DNA of 64,000 nt from Diphasiastrum complanatum (Eukaryota; Streptophyta; Lycopodiopsida; Lycopodiales; Lycopodiaceae): contig CM055096.1 of NCBI GenBank assembly GCA_029204225.1, positions 66,190,370 to 66,254,369 of the forward strand, written 5' to 3'. Positions 22,610 through 33,974 of this stretch are shown here, in pieces. Position numbers and translations under genes: made by a program. Numbering within the stretch: position 1 is the first letter of the stretch; every line of letters starts with the position of its first letter. The notes beneath the pieces were generated by a model. That model saw nothing but the letters and a program-made list of their open reading frames with translations. It made no database searches and had not been told where the DNA came from.

Positions 22610-24491
22610 TTAATTATCATTATCATCCTCTTCAAGATTCAGACGGATGGTATTGTCATGAAGGAATAATCTCCTTTCATATGGATCCAAACATTCTAAA
22701 TTTTTCCTCTTGCTCATATCAATGTAACCCGAATAAAGGGCCATTGCAGATGATCTTTTCGTAGTCTTATTGGAAGTATAATTCAATATCTTAATAGCCA
22801 AATCTCTCTTCACAAAAATTATTTTATATGTTCCTCTTGCGTACTTATGGCCTCCTAAACAAACTGATAATGATTTGATGGCCGTAATGATAGTGGTTGC
22901 ATATGGATTATAAGATGAATGATATATACAAATCTCATTATTTTGAAAGTTTTTCAAATAATGAGATAGAAAAACATCTTTTCTTTCGGCTGATACACCT
23001 CGGACGCCTCCATGTCTCATACCAAAGGCATCTGTAAACGCGAAAAGAAAATAAACTTAGAATGATACATAACACTGCAAATTCAATAAGAAAACTGAAC
23101 AATATCAATACCAATAAGAAATTGTGAAAAGTACAGTACTAAGGACCATAAATGGATCTTTGAATGATCCACAAGGTGATTGTATGCTTGTTAAACAATC
23201 TATCAGAAACTAGTCATCAGAAAACAAGATCTAGTTTAGCAGCTTGATAGGAAACAAGTAGAGACAATCAAAACATTGATCAATTAGTATAATCCAACTC
23301 CACACATGTGGAAATAAGGCTGTAGTAAGGCCTGTAGACAGTGTTTACAAAGTGCCAAAGCTGGGTTTCATTGAAAAAATAGAGTAATCACCATACAATG
23401 AGAGGAAACTCGAATTTCTCCTTGAGGCTCCAAAAAGTTTCTATCTTCTCACTATGGAGAATGGGAATACATAGTAAAACACACTTCCTTTGCAAAGTTA
23501 GGTGAAAATCCAGCATGTAATAAGGAAGTAGACTCCACTTTCTTGCCCTAATGTGAAAACCCTAGCCTAGATCCAAGAGTCATGCTTGGTAGGTGCATGG
23601 TAGGTACAAATCTCATCATAAATCATGGTCTAGATCCTACAAAGTAGGAATCACTACCAAATAGACACAACCACTCCTCTTGACTCGTGGTAACCTACTT
23701 TAGGTGTGTATGTACAAGTGGCACTTTGGCCATTGAAGTAACCAACAAACAATATTGACAAAATGTACAATATTCTACATGGCTAGATTTGCCAATGTAG
23801 GCAATTTTTCACAGAAATAAGAAAATTGAATAATATCAATACCAATGTAACATCTACTTAATAGATCATAATCGTCGTAATCAACGACGTTTGCTCTGCT
23901 GATGTCATGTCCTCCAATGGCCTCTACATTTCTGGAGGGGATATATCTAGCCCTAGGGGGATATCTTTTTTGAAATTCCAAAAATTCCTCCTCTGTAGGC
24001 AAAGTCTTTTAATAGATTTTAGATTTTTCAATCATGGCCTCCAAGGCCTCATTGCCAGATTTCCAATTGTCATCTTGATCATAATCTATCTCACTTTCAA
24101 GGTCATCATACGAGTAATCAACAATGTCAGAAAATTTTGATAAATTCTGAGAAAAAATTGAGAGGATTTCATCCTCTCTCAAATTCAATACATCTTCTAT
24201 ATCATTAAATGAAATATAACATTCATTATTTATAAAATATTAAGGAACATCGAGTAGAGTTAATTGATTAACAAGAGGTGCAGATGGAAGAGAATCAGAG
24301 AGGATTATAGAACGAGGGAGAGTTTTTTGATAATTTAAAGCCATAGAAGCTTCAGCTTCAGCCCCTATATCATTATCTGCATCAGTCACATCAACTGAAG
24401 CAGGTGCAGATGCTTCGATCAATCGAACAGTTGAAGATTCAATAGACTCATCATCTAGAATTTCAGTAGATATGTAGAACACAAAAGCCAT
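22610..24491 (-). pseudogene. Gene X (unknown, acidic; intron carries a solo LTR)
   Basis: The function is not recognised. Exon 1 runs from ATG at 24491 (MAFVFYISTEIL) to about 23852. It is acidic (DVTDADNDIGAEAEAS, DDLESEIDYDQDD) and has two in-frame stops, near 24240 and 24010, after which the frame continues sensibly. The intron is 23032-23851. Joining at that point keeps the frame and leads into FGMRHGGVRGVSAERKD. Exon 2 (23031-22610) ends in an acidic LEEDDNDN tail. A 679-bp LTR sits inside the intron. The gene is convergent with the transposase-like gene, with only about 65 bp between stops, so the two probably belong to the same element. Confidence 0.5.
23125..23803 (-). repeat. Solo Copia LTR (family A) in gene X intron
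   Basis: The sequence is the reverse complement of the LTR at 62141-62807 and of the split LTR at 55418-61493. It starts TGAAAAGTAC and ends GTAGGCA on the plus strand. Instead of a clear 5-bp duplication, a ~30-bp direct repeat (around AAGAAAACTGAACAATATCAATACCAAT) flanks it at about 23088-23115 and 23818-23846. Confidence 0.8.
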
Positions 24492-25543
24492 TCCTTTGAT
24501 TAGAAGGCGACATATTTTTTTGTGGATATCACAGTATATATTTCTTTTGAAATGGTCATGCAGGTTAGAGTACTTTATATTGTGTTTATGCTTAGAGGAT
24601 GGTTGAGAATGTACATTTTCCTAAAAATGAACGAAACAAAAATTATCTATATCCAAAACATGAGTACTAATAATCTGAAAAAAATTATCAAGATAAGAAA
24701 TTAAATTATAACGATTCTCATAAACTAGCTTATCGATATCGAAGAGAGCAAAAAAAATACTAGCAGAATACTAGCAGACGATGTATTTGCTGCATTTGGA
24801 CTGCGCGCGTCAAATCGCTATTCTAGGACCAAAATATTATCGAAATTTTTGAAACTATTGGACCCTATGTGCATGATCAAAGCTTGATTCAGAAGACTCT
24901 TCATACTGGCCAAAGTTATGCAGAATCTATCAAATCAAGTTCTGATCATTCATATTGCGTCCAATATTAGATGAGCGTGCGAGAATACATACTATGGTTG
25001 TCAAATGCTTTATATGTGCGTTGATTAGCTATCGGGTGAAAATCTGGCCTTTGGAATTTTCCAAAATTATAATAATTGGATATAAAAAAGGTCTTATATT
25101 TAAAGCTTAACATTGTCAATTTCAGCATTAAATGGTAGAAGTGTGATTAATTAGATGTGACCATACTTTATTTGAAATTACTTTTGGTTAATTTGATATG
25201 GACTAATTATTTTGATGATTGATGGATATCTAGATTGATTTGATTGACAAGCCTTTGAGTAATCATCATCGTAATACGAGCCACCATGTTCGCAATCATT
25301 TTTTATTTTCTCTATATATACTGATCGATGACGCTGAAATTTTTTTGCTTATAGTTATTTGTATCCATGCGATATCGAATCAGCACGCTCAAAAATAACT
25401 TTCTTCAATCCGTTCCTACTCGCTCGCGCCCATCCGCTACCAGCTAACGGAATTGTTTAGCTCAAGTATGGCTTCGACGCATCCGACCTGAGGTCTGATC
25501 CTGAAATCAACATTATCGCATGTTGATCCGCTACTACATAGTA
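24492..25543. promoter_or_regulatory. Divergent promoter region between gene X and the H3/Ulp1 gene
   Basis: A non-coding AT-rich kilobase lies between two divergently oriented starts. A TATATATAC word lies at 25312-25320, about 220 bp upstream of the H3-like start. No other sites are recognised. Confidence 0.3.
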
Positions 25544-27619
25544 ATGGCGTGGACCAAGCAGATAGCACGAGGGCATTCAGGTGGAATATCAATTTCAGGT
25601 GCGGGTCAGGGAAATCCACAACCACCACCTCGTCCACCACCACCTCCTCCTAGGCCAAGGGGCAGAAGAAGAAACCCACCTTGGCTCAAGGATATTCGTA
25701 ATTTTCAGAAGACAAATAATCTTCTGATTCTGAAATCTCACATACAGAGGTCCATCAGGCAGGTGACAAGAAGTCTATCTGCAGATGTGAGATGGACGGT
25801 AACGACAATTGAGACACCGCACAAAGCATATAAGGATTTTCAGGTGAAATTTTTTTCTGATACTGTTGTTGAAGCTGTCCATGCCAAGAGGGTGACCATC
25901 ATGCCCAAAGATTTCAACATTGTGTTCGAGCTTCGGGACACATATGACAAGTTTGCTGAATACTTTAGACTTGCTCCCTCCTCTCCTCCAAAACAAGATT
26001 TAGAGAGGAGAAAACAAAAGCAATCTCAACCAACCGGCTTGTTATTCATATACAGAACGGGAGTGTTTCAAAGAAGAGGAGGTCTCTCGACCCTCCATCT
26101 AAAGCGAGGGATTTTTCCAAGCCATCTCCTCTGAATACTATTATTTCTTCTAGGCATTCTCCTTCTAAGTCTCCTCCTTCTCCTTCCACTCCATCTTTAA
26201 CTTCTCCTGCTAAACCTTCCTTTCCTAACCAATCTCCACCTCCTAAATCTCCTCCTCCTCCTAAACCCGTAAATATTAGTTTCCCTCCTCCTGTTGTTGG
26301 AAGCGATTTAGATGATTTTGTTAGTTTAAAGGTAGAATCAATTTTGAATGACAATTCTTTATGTGGTTTATCAGTGTTACTTTTGTCACCCCATGCACTT
26401 GCCTTTGTAAATAGTTCTCAATATGTACAGTATGACCAATTGTTAAATACGTATCTTAAAGGTTTAGGTCCTCGATACAGTTTTAGGATGCCGAAGACCA
26501 ATGCTGGTCTCCCCCTTTCTAGTTTAGATACTGGTGAATTAGAAAGTAGGGATAAAATGCTAGGGGACAATGTAGGAGGTGGGGCAATTCAGTACTAGAT
26601 GGAGTCTTCCAAACTCCATTGTTTATAGATGTTGCATTGTTTCCCCTTCAATTCATGGCAGCATTTGATTTCCCCGATTTCAAAAGTTTGCATGATGATA
26701 TGCTCCAATACGTCAGACTGGGGGGGACTCCAATTCTCGTGCTGCCATACATAACAGAGTAAGTGTCTATTTTTCAGATTTTATTTTATTGAATTTTTTA
26801 TATGAATTTTGATTTCACATTGATTCTCATAAATTTCTTATTTTCTGATTTTAGTGATCATTGGAGCTTATATGTGTTGTTCTTGTACGTCAATGATGAG
26901 GGCGTGTGTAATCCAGTTTGTTTGAAGATGAACTCTATTACATAGACACACAAAATTGCCACGACCCATATACAGAAAATACTGAAACCCTTTCCAGTAC
27001 CAAATGCAAAAGCATACTCGAAGCTGAAAATGGTTGGTGCAGAGGTATAAATTTTTCAATATCGATTCAACGCGCCCTTGTAGTTATTGATTGGTTTATT
27101 TTCCCAACGTGCGCATTGATCCGATATTCAACCAAAAAATTTTGATATCAGTTCGACGCGTGCTTGTTTCCGTTGTAGATTTTATTCTTACATCCTCCGC
27201 GTTGATCCGATATCTCATAATGTTCAAATTTGGATTCTGCAGTCCTCCTAGCAGGTTGATTCTATCAGCTGTGGTTGGTATACCGTACGCAATGCCGAAC
27301 ACTTTTTTATTGGGCTTTTATTACAAGATGGACTTCCAAATCTGGAAGAGGTAATATTCGATTAATTACTTTTAATTGTGTTTTTGTTTTTTTCATATAC
27401 AAACTCCTATTAACTGATCTTTGATTAATTACATTTAACTGTGTTCATGTTTTTTTTCAGTTTAAATGTCCGAAGGTCTCCCCAATGGAGATAATGCACT
27501 TCAGGCAGGAGACCATAAAGCTTGTGATCAAAAATTCATATCCAGTTGCACTGGCCGAGTGTTATCCACCCAAGCTACTTCCAACTGGAGAAATGGATTT
27601 AGAGATCATAGATAGTTGA
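25544..27619 (+). pseudogene. Histone H3-like domain fused to a Ulp1-type (C48) cysteine peptidase
   Basis: The start MAWTKQIARGHSGG parallels the H3 tail ARTKQTARKSTGG: K4 is kept, R2 is W and K9 is G. A proline/arginine-rich stretch (PPPRPPPPPPRPRGRRR) replaces the rest of the tail. The histone fold follows from DIRNFQK to about HAKRVTIMPKDF. It aligns without gaps to canonical H3 over 83 positions, with about 31 identities by hand count, and the segment HAKRVTIMPKD is exact. After a frameshift between 25948 and 26134 a proline-rich linker continues to 26598. Peptidase motifs sit on separate exons: ILVLPYITE then intron 26759-26853, DHWSLYVL, LYYIDTQN, QVDSISCGWYTV near 27251, and a last exon 27463-27619 ending in a clean stop. 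The His-Asp-Cys set matches C48 proteases, which remove SUMO or related modifiers. The frameshift and a TAG before the Cys motif suggest it is dead. Confidence 0.7.
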
Positions 27620-27822
27620 TTCTGTTTAAATATTCGTCTCACTTGATGTGGATGAGACACATGTACAAATTTTTTTAATAGAAATATACTTACAGTTTTT
27701 CTATGGTTGTTCTTACTTGTAAATTTTCCTTTCATTAATTCAGGTTATGATTCATTCATCTTCAATTTCTACTGTTTTTCGACATGTTTGTTTTTCATTG
27801 CCTTGGTCTGCCTTGCCTTTAC

Positions 27823-27976
27823 CATGGTCTTTTTTGGATAAGTTCAGAATGATGATCTGATCGAACCTTTGCCACAGCTAATCCAAACATGCGACATTAG
27901 TTCACTTAGATTTGTTGCAGCAAAGCTTTGATCAGATCATCATCTGAACATATCCAAACCAAGACAATGAAGACCA
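27823..27976. repeat. Foldback repeat (MITE-like) downstream of H3/Ulp1 gene
   Basis: Arms of about 50 bp (27823-27871 and 27920-27976) are inverted copies. ATGATGATCTGATC on the left pairs with GATCAGATCATCAT on the right, and the GGATAAGTTCAGA / TCTGAACATATCC ends also pair. It could be a miniature inverted-repeat transposon. No target duplication was recognised. Confidence 0.5.
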
Positions 27977-28020
27977 AAAATACAACCGATATATACAAGA
28001 CTTCAACAAGGGCAAGCGTC

Positions 28021-28170
28021 GATTGTAGTGATCACTGGAGTTTAAGTGACTGAAAATCTCCCCAATGGAGATAGTGCATTTCCTACAGGAGACAATGAAT
28101 CTTGCTATCAAAAACTCATATTATTCAGTTGCAATTACATTGTGTTTTGCACCATGGAAATGGAGATCAT
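28021..28170 (+). pseudogene. Duplicated scrap of Ulp1 exon ends
   Basis: TGATCACTGGAG after a TAG repeats the start of the His-motif exon. The following ~120 bp resemble the last exon of the H3/Ulp1 gene (CTCCCCAATGGAGATA in both, and ATGGA...GAGATCATAGA near the end). The frame is broken. It is either a remnant of a neighbouring deleted copy or a local duplication. Confidence 0.5.
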
Positions 28171-28417
28171 AGAAATGAAAGAGCCTCATAGAAAAAGTGG
28201 TTCATATATTCTCAAAAATGATGTATACAAAAAATTGTATTACATAATACAAAATTCCATAGTTCATAATCTATGGATCTTCGATTTCGATGGATGTTCC
28301 AATGTCTTTGCATTTTATATGCTCTTCCTGCCTTACTTTTACCTGCACAAGAGAAATTGTTTTAGTTATATATTTTATGAAACTGATTCACTTAGAAATA
28401 AAAAAAAAGGAATATTT

Positions 28418-29603
28418 TTATATGGCATAATGTACCTTTACACCATTCAATCGAAATTGATAGTACTGAGGTAGATCGAATTGCAACATGTCTAGTTCTG
28501 ATCGAATGTGATTGAGACACCAATCTTCCTCGACCTCAACCATTGCAAGAATGTTGTCATTTCTTTTCACTGTTATCTGAAGTTGCTCTTGAGGGTTTAT
28601 ACCAAAATCTTGATCAAGTGGCTTCCAAACATTTTTGTCTTTAATCCATCTTCTATAATACAGCAGCAAAGTGAGCATTTGTTTTTCGATGTGATATCTA
28701 AATGTCATGGATGAGTAACATACTCTGCACTCAACTTGCTGATTTTGTTTTGTATACCAACCATCATCCAACAACTCAGCGATTATATCAGCACTCAAGT
28801 CCTTACAAATAAACATTGTTTTCGTTCTCCGAACACTACATTTGAAAAAAAAATCAACAAAAATAGTAAAAGGTAGATACCAACTTAATCTATTATTCTT
28901 TGATCCAGTGCTACATTTTAATATACTCTGAATATCAATATATAGCCTAGATCAAAAACTTTCTGAAATTGCTGCATAAGGAGAAATCCATTCCTCACTT
29001 GAAAAATCTGGTAAAGCATATGGCTCTAATCTACCAACTAAACCATTTTTATCAGGAAAATAGGTGTGATCATAAAAAAAACTCCTGACTCTAAAAGTGA
29101 TTTTGGAGAATGACCTTTATATTGTAAAATACCGATATCCAAATGTATGACATCGATTATTCCTACAATCGATTGAACTGACTGCCATTGATGGATACAA
29201 ATCTACAAAACCAACAAAAACATCTCAAGAAAAATATAATTTAAAGAAAATGCTAAATCTAAAGAAATTGAATCTGAAAACTTACAATGGCATTTCCTTC
29301 TATCATTTGGATTCAGATCATGAATGTTGAGCTCATTGTGAAGATAAGCAGCTGAACTAGAACTTCCGTGATAGATTGACCGGTAGGTGATACTTTAAAA
29401 TCCATTATCCTGCCTTTCCAAGAGCTTCTATATATGTTATCCGATCTTTTTCTTTTTTGGAATGAGCCTTTTGCAGAGGGATGCATCAAGATCCATTGAT
29501 ATTTTCAATATATTCTTGGTATCCATTGATCTTCTGCATTTTTTTCACTGCAAATATTGATTGCATCAATGGTTCCTCTTGGTCTCCGATTATGTGTAGC
29601 CAT
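28418..29603 (-). pseudogene. Gene Y, copy 2 (unknown family)
   Basis: The function is not recognised. ATG is at 29603-29601 (MATHNRRPRGTI). Probable exons are 29603-29286 (GTAAGT donor), 29202-28960 and 28835-28418. Exon 1 contains WKGRIMDFK and GQSITEVLVQ. Exon 2 starts DLYPS and ends near ALPDFSSEEWISPY. Exon 3, fully open, starts VRRTKTMFICKD and includes DDGWYTK, WKPLDQDFG and the C-terminus FRLNGVKVHYAI. Each block has a counterpart in the copy at 2328-3386. The C-terminal part (short strands, NGxxV near the end) could be a ubiquitin-like fold, but this is a weak impression. Exons 1 and 2 have frameshifts. Confidence 0.55.
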
Positions 29604-29799
29604 TAGTCAAAAATACGAGTACGCAAGCTGAGATCGGAGAGAATGTAGAGATTGCGAGGTAAACCTAAGAATGACAAGAAAATGAGAGATAGAATGAAGA
29701 AAATGAGAGGTATATCTATGAATGACAAGAAGTTCCTTAACTACAAGGATTAGTTAGCCATAGTTTATGACTATTGATGTCAAATCAACCTCGAGTGAA

Positions 29800-29910
29800 C
29801 AATTGACGGGCAACATAAGAGCATTCGGGCAGTAACTATGGTCCAATCACAATTGTTTGTTTTGCCCGGCGGGATATTTGAAAATCACAAAAATTTGGCC
29901 GGGAAAGTTA
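29800..29910. repeat. Terminal-like region of element copy 2
   Basis: GACGGGCAAC, TTCGGGCAGTAACTATGG and TTGCCCGGCGGG follow each other here, as comparable words do at 3640-3760 beyond gene Y of copy 1. This marks the probable right end of the element family. Confidence 0.35.
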
Positions 29911-29960
29911 AATACAATTTCCGTCAACCACTGTTATAGTTCGTCATAGATGGACTCCAT

Positions 29961-30639
29961 TCATTGGGACACATAAGTGTTGAAAGCGTGCGAAGTCAAA
30001 AATAGCATCTTGACAAAGAGCCCATTTTGAGTTCTAATATTCTCTAATGGGCGAAGAAGAAAATGATAGGAATAAGACTTTCATGGGATCAACCAGTTGC
30101 ATAGATTTCTTTTGTGGAATCTAGTTGTGTGCAATGGTGGAACTATCCAGTGGAATAGAGAAAATCTCTAGTGATTATTTTGAAGAATTTGGAACTAGAG
30201 TAATTTTGGAGGTTTTGAGCTGTGAGATATTCATGAATATGAGAAGTAGTGGTAAAGATTAAATTAAGGTTCATTGACTGGGTACCAAGTACCATTTAGA
30301 GAAATAAAGCTTTAATCTTAATCTTATATTCAAAGATGTTTGTATAAGTCAGCCTAATCTTAGTTTGTGCACTAAGATCTGAAGTAGGTTGATTGGGTGA
30401 AAGAATTTTGTGAGTAAAAGTATGATGGTTGGAAAACTTGTGATGTGGAATTATTCACTTCAGAGATTTCCTTGATATGTTATTTACTTATGAGAAATAG
30501 AGCTCTTTTGTAGCTGAGTTACAAGATTCTCTATTATGTGAGTAACATATGCAGATTTGGAGGAATCTGCCAGATATTAACATATGTGTTTATGTACTGG
30601 GTCATAGTGAGATTATTCTCATATGTGCACGATTATTCT
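29961..30639. other. Spacer, nothing assigned
   Basis: AT-rich with no motif-bearing frame. It ends at the ATTCT that may be the target duplication of the LTR element beginning at 30640. Confidence 0.4.
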
Positions 30640-31159
30640 TATAAGGGAAGCTCCCTAAGATTCTGCTTACAAGATAAAACACAATGGAAAACACACTGTG
30701 GAGCAACCACTCAACCAAGTAGAAGCAACCAATCAACTCTAGAAGCTTCACTCCCAAGCCAAGGAATAAGAAGCATGAAGGTAGAGTGAAACTCTGGCAA
30801 TGATTCAATGACCACAATGAGTAGTAGGGCGAGTTTGGCCTCAATATATAGAGCCAAAAGCAACCTGGGCACATAGCCATGCATAGCCCTAAGTTCTCTA
30901 TACATAGATTCACCTAGAATAGGGCCCTAAGCATGGACCAACTATTCATAGAATTGCTATTGATAACTCTACACATGCATACATTGTCTCATACCTTGGT
31001 CTAAACTCCATTTAGTGTGTTCTAGGCCTCACAAGGATATTAGTTACTTTTGGGTCACATCCAGTATGATGTGGCATAACTAACAACTTCATTTACTAGA
31101 GTACCTATATCCAAGACTAGGAGTATACTGAATCCTACTTACTGGCCATGGACATAACA
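30640..31159 (-). repeat. LTR (gypsy family G), 3' LTR of the outer element
   Basis: On the plus strand it begins TATAAGGGAAGCTCC and ends GACATAACA. It is the reverse complement of the LTRs at 31435, 35211 and 36275. Short frames inside it only mirror the repeat. Confidence 0.85.
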
Positions 31160-31434
31160 TTATTCCCTCCTTAAACTGCTTCTATCCTTAGAAGCTCTCT
31201 AAATAGGAAAGAATAATAGAAACAGTTCTTTTAACTTTAAATATCAACCTAGAAAATCATTATCCTTAGTCTAATTTTCACATCAAACAAGTACTCAAAG
31301 ATAATCCTATTTTTCAAGTGATAATCTCTGCATTGGAGTACAACTCAGGTTTGAAAAGTACACTAAGCTAAAATTTTTCCATCTGGATTACATTCACTAC
31401 AAGTTAGTAACATCACCTTCATGTAAAGTACTTA

Positions 31435-31955
31435 TGTTATGTCCATGGCCAGTACATAGGATACAGTATACTCCTAGTCTTGGATACACGGTGCTCCAGT
31501 GAAACAAGCTGTTAGTTATGCCACATCATACTGGACGTGATCCGAAAGTAACTAATATTCTTGTGAGGCCTAGAACACACTAAATGGAGTTTAGACAAGG
31601 TATGAGACAATGTATGCATGTGTAGAGTTATCAATAGCAATTCTATGAATAGTTGGTCCATGCATAGGACTCTATTCTAGGTGAATCTATGTATAGGGAA
31701 CTTAGGGCTATGCATGGCTGTGTGCCCAGATGCTTTTGGCTCTATATAATGGGTCCAAACTCGCCCTACTCCTCATTATGGTTCTCAATTCATTGCCAGG
31801 CTCTCACTCTACATTCATGCTTCTTGTTCCTTGGCTTGGGGGTGAGGCTTCTAGAGATTGATTGGAGTGCTTCTATTTGGTTGGGTGGTTTTTCCATAGT
31901 GTGTTATCCTTTGTGTTTAGGATTTGTAAGCATGATCTAAGGAGCTTCTCTTATA
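31435..31955 (+). repeat. 5' LTR of nested gypsy element
   Basis: TGTTATGTCC at the start and CTTCTCTTATA at the end, directly before the primer binding site. Length 521 bp. Confidence 0.88.
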
Positions 31956-32233
31956 GTGGTATCAGAACAAGACTTACAAGTTTGGAGAGGTGGTGCTTTT
32001 CATTGGAGCTTGGTGGTATTCAACTAGTATTCTCATCCAAGGAGAGGAGCAAGGTTGCAAGTTGGTTTAGTAAATCGCCTTCTCTGTTAATTGATTTTGA
32101 AAAGCATGTTATCACTTTGAAGGAGGGTGATAAGGTAGTTACTAGCATTATTTGACAGTAATTTTGTACGTCCGTTGGATCAGATTTTTACAATTAATGA
32201 AATGGAAACATTGGATTATTCTGAGTATGAAGT

Positions 32234-33305
32234 TTGTCAATTTATGCTATTCCAGTTGTGGATGTTCCTGAAATGAATCTAAATGGTTGTGAATTCTCAG
32301 CAATTCTTAACTCAGTAAATTTAGATCATGAACAAGTAGTGAAAGAACAGATCATAAATGAATTTAGGGATGTTTTTCCATCTGAATTACCTCATGATTT
32401 ACCACCATCTAGGTCAGTAGACCACAAGATTGAGCTAATTCCAAGAAGTCAACCTGTCTCTGGACAACCTTATAGGTTCTCTCAGAAAGAGGAGACAGAG
32501 ATTTCAAATCAAATAGAAAACTATCTGAGGATGAGACATATACAACCTAGTAAATCACCATGGAGCGCTTCTGTTTTTCTGAAAGCGAAGAAAGACAGAG
32601 GTTTCCGGATGTGTGTGGATTATAAGGGGCTTAATAAAGTGACTATAAAAGGTAAATATCCATTACCCAGGATGGATAACCTTGTAGATCGCTTGGGTGG
32701 AGCATGGTAGTTCACCAAGATAGATCTCAGGTTAGGGTACCATCAAATAAGAATTAAGTCAGAAGATGTCCAAAAGATAGGATTTTGTTCTAGATTTAGT
32801 CATTGTGAATTTCTAGTGTTGCCATTTGGATTAACGAATGCTCTAGCAACGTTCCAACAAATGATGAACGATTTATTTCATCCATATTTGGGGAAGTTTG
32901 TGGTTGTATTCTTAGACGACATTCTCGTTTACAATAAATCCTTGGTGGAACACGTAGAACACTTAAAAATTGTCTTGATGAAACTCTGTCGGGAGTTACT
33001 CTACGCTAAAGACTCCAAGTGTGAATTCTTTAAGCAAGAGTTGCTTTATCTTGGTCATAAGATCATAGTAAATGGGATCAAGATTGACGAGGATAGAATC
33101 AAGATTGTGATTGAGTGGCCAATTCTGGAAACTGTGAGGCAAGTAAAGTCTTTTTTAGGTTTTACACTTTTCTTCAAGAGATTTATTGAGGATTATGCTA
33201 AGTTAGCAGCACCGCTTAATAATCGGACAAAAGAAATTGTTAATAAAAAGAAAAAGAAGAATCAACCTAGTTTGCCTGTTGTTTGGAACGAGAAATTGAA
33301 TCAAT
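32234..33305 (+). pseudogene. Gypsy reverse transcriptase remnant
   Basis: The frame 32234-32710 has the lead-in [21 protein letters not shown] and RT blocks with [12 protein letters not shown] and [13 protein letters not shown] at 32708 interrupts, after which FTKIDLRLGYHQIRI is readable. 32816-33307 continues with PFGLTNALATFQQMMN and the catalytic FLDDILVYNKS, then FLGHKI-type and tether blocks. The domain is complete in order but broken by one stop, so it would not be translated whole. Confidence 0.9.
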
Positions 33306-33630
33306 GATTGTTTTAGCTTCAGTGTTACAAATTGCAAATCCAGATTTATCTTATGTCATGAGAACGGACGCAAGTGATGTTGCAGTTGGAGCAGTTCTAT
33401 TATAAATGGATAGGCCACTAGCGTTTGAAAGCATAAAATTTACTGGTCCTCTGTTGTGTTATACTGCGCAGAAAAAGAAATTGTTTGCTATAATCCATGC
33501 ACTTAAAACATGGAGATACTACTTGTATGGTAGTAAGTTTGTAGTGTATACAAATCACCAACCTCTTAAATATTTTCGTAATCAACATGATCTTCGGGGG
33601 GGGGGGGGAAAGCTCGATGGGCTGAATTGA
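33306..33630 (+). pseudogene. Gypsy RNase H remnant with G-run
   Basis: MRTDASDVAVGAVLL is the first RNase H motif, followed by a stop, then LFAIIHALKTWRYYLYG and VVYTNHQPLKYF. At 33596-33608 a run of 13 G replaces normal coding sequence and shifts the frame. Confidence 0.85.
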
Positions 33631-33974
33631 TGTAAGAATTCGATCATGAAATCCGTTACATAAGAGACAGCTCTAATCAAGTTGCAGATGCTCTTATTCG
33701 GATCGGTGAACTGAACGAGCTGTCATTCACCCAGATTTCTATGGATCTATATCTTTCGCTGAGAGGAAAATATAAATCAGATTCCCATTTTGGTCACATT
33801 TGGAACATTGTTTAGACCGGAAGAAATGTGGACAGTGTTGAGTCAGAAACACAGGGGACTCAACTAACTAAGAAAGATAAGAAGATTGTGGAACAGTTCA
33901 CCATTCGAGATGGATAACTATTTCGGAATGGGAAAGTTTGCGTACCTGGTGATGATGAACTCAAACGGAAGATT

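Larger units (their letters stand above)
19560..29960. mobile_element. Large four-gene element with transposase-like, H3/Ulp1 and two unknown genes (copy 2)
   Basis: Two convergent gene pairs lie side by side: transposase-like gene (plus) facing gene X (minus), then the H3-like/Ulp1 gene (plus) facing gene Y (minus). Genes X and H3/Ulp1 are divergent across 24492-25543. All contain plant-like introns and share base composition. The right-hand pair is duplicated at the window start. A terminal-like region lies at 29800-29910. I could not define inverted repeats or a target duplication, so that all four genes form one unit is an inference. The left border near 19560 is a guess. Confidence 0.45.

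Noticed and set aside
25544-26000. Centromeric histone (CENH3) gene
   Set aside because: The loop-1 region has no CENH3-type insertion, the fold is joined to a peptidase, and it sits in a repeated mobile unit.
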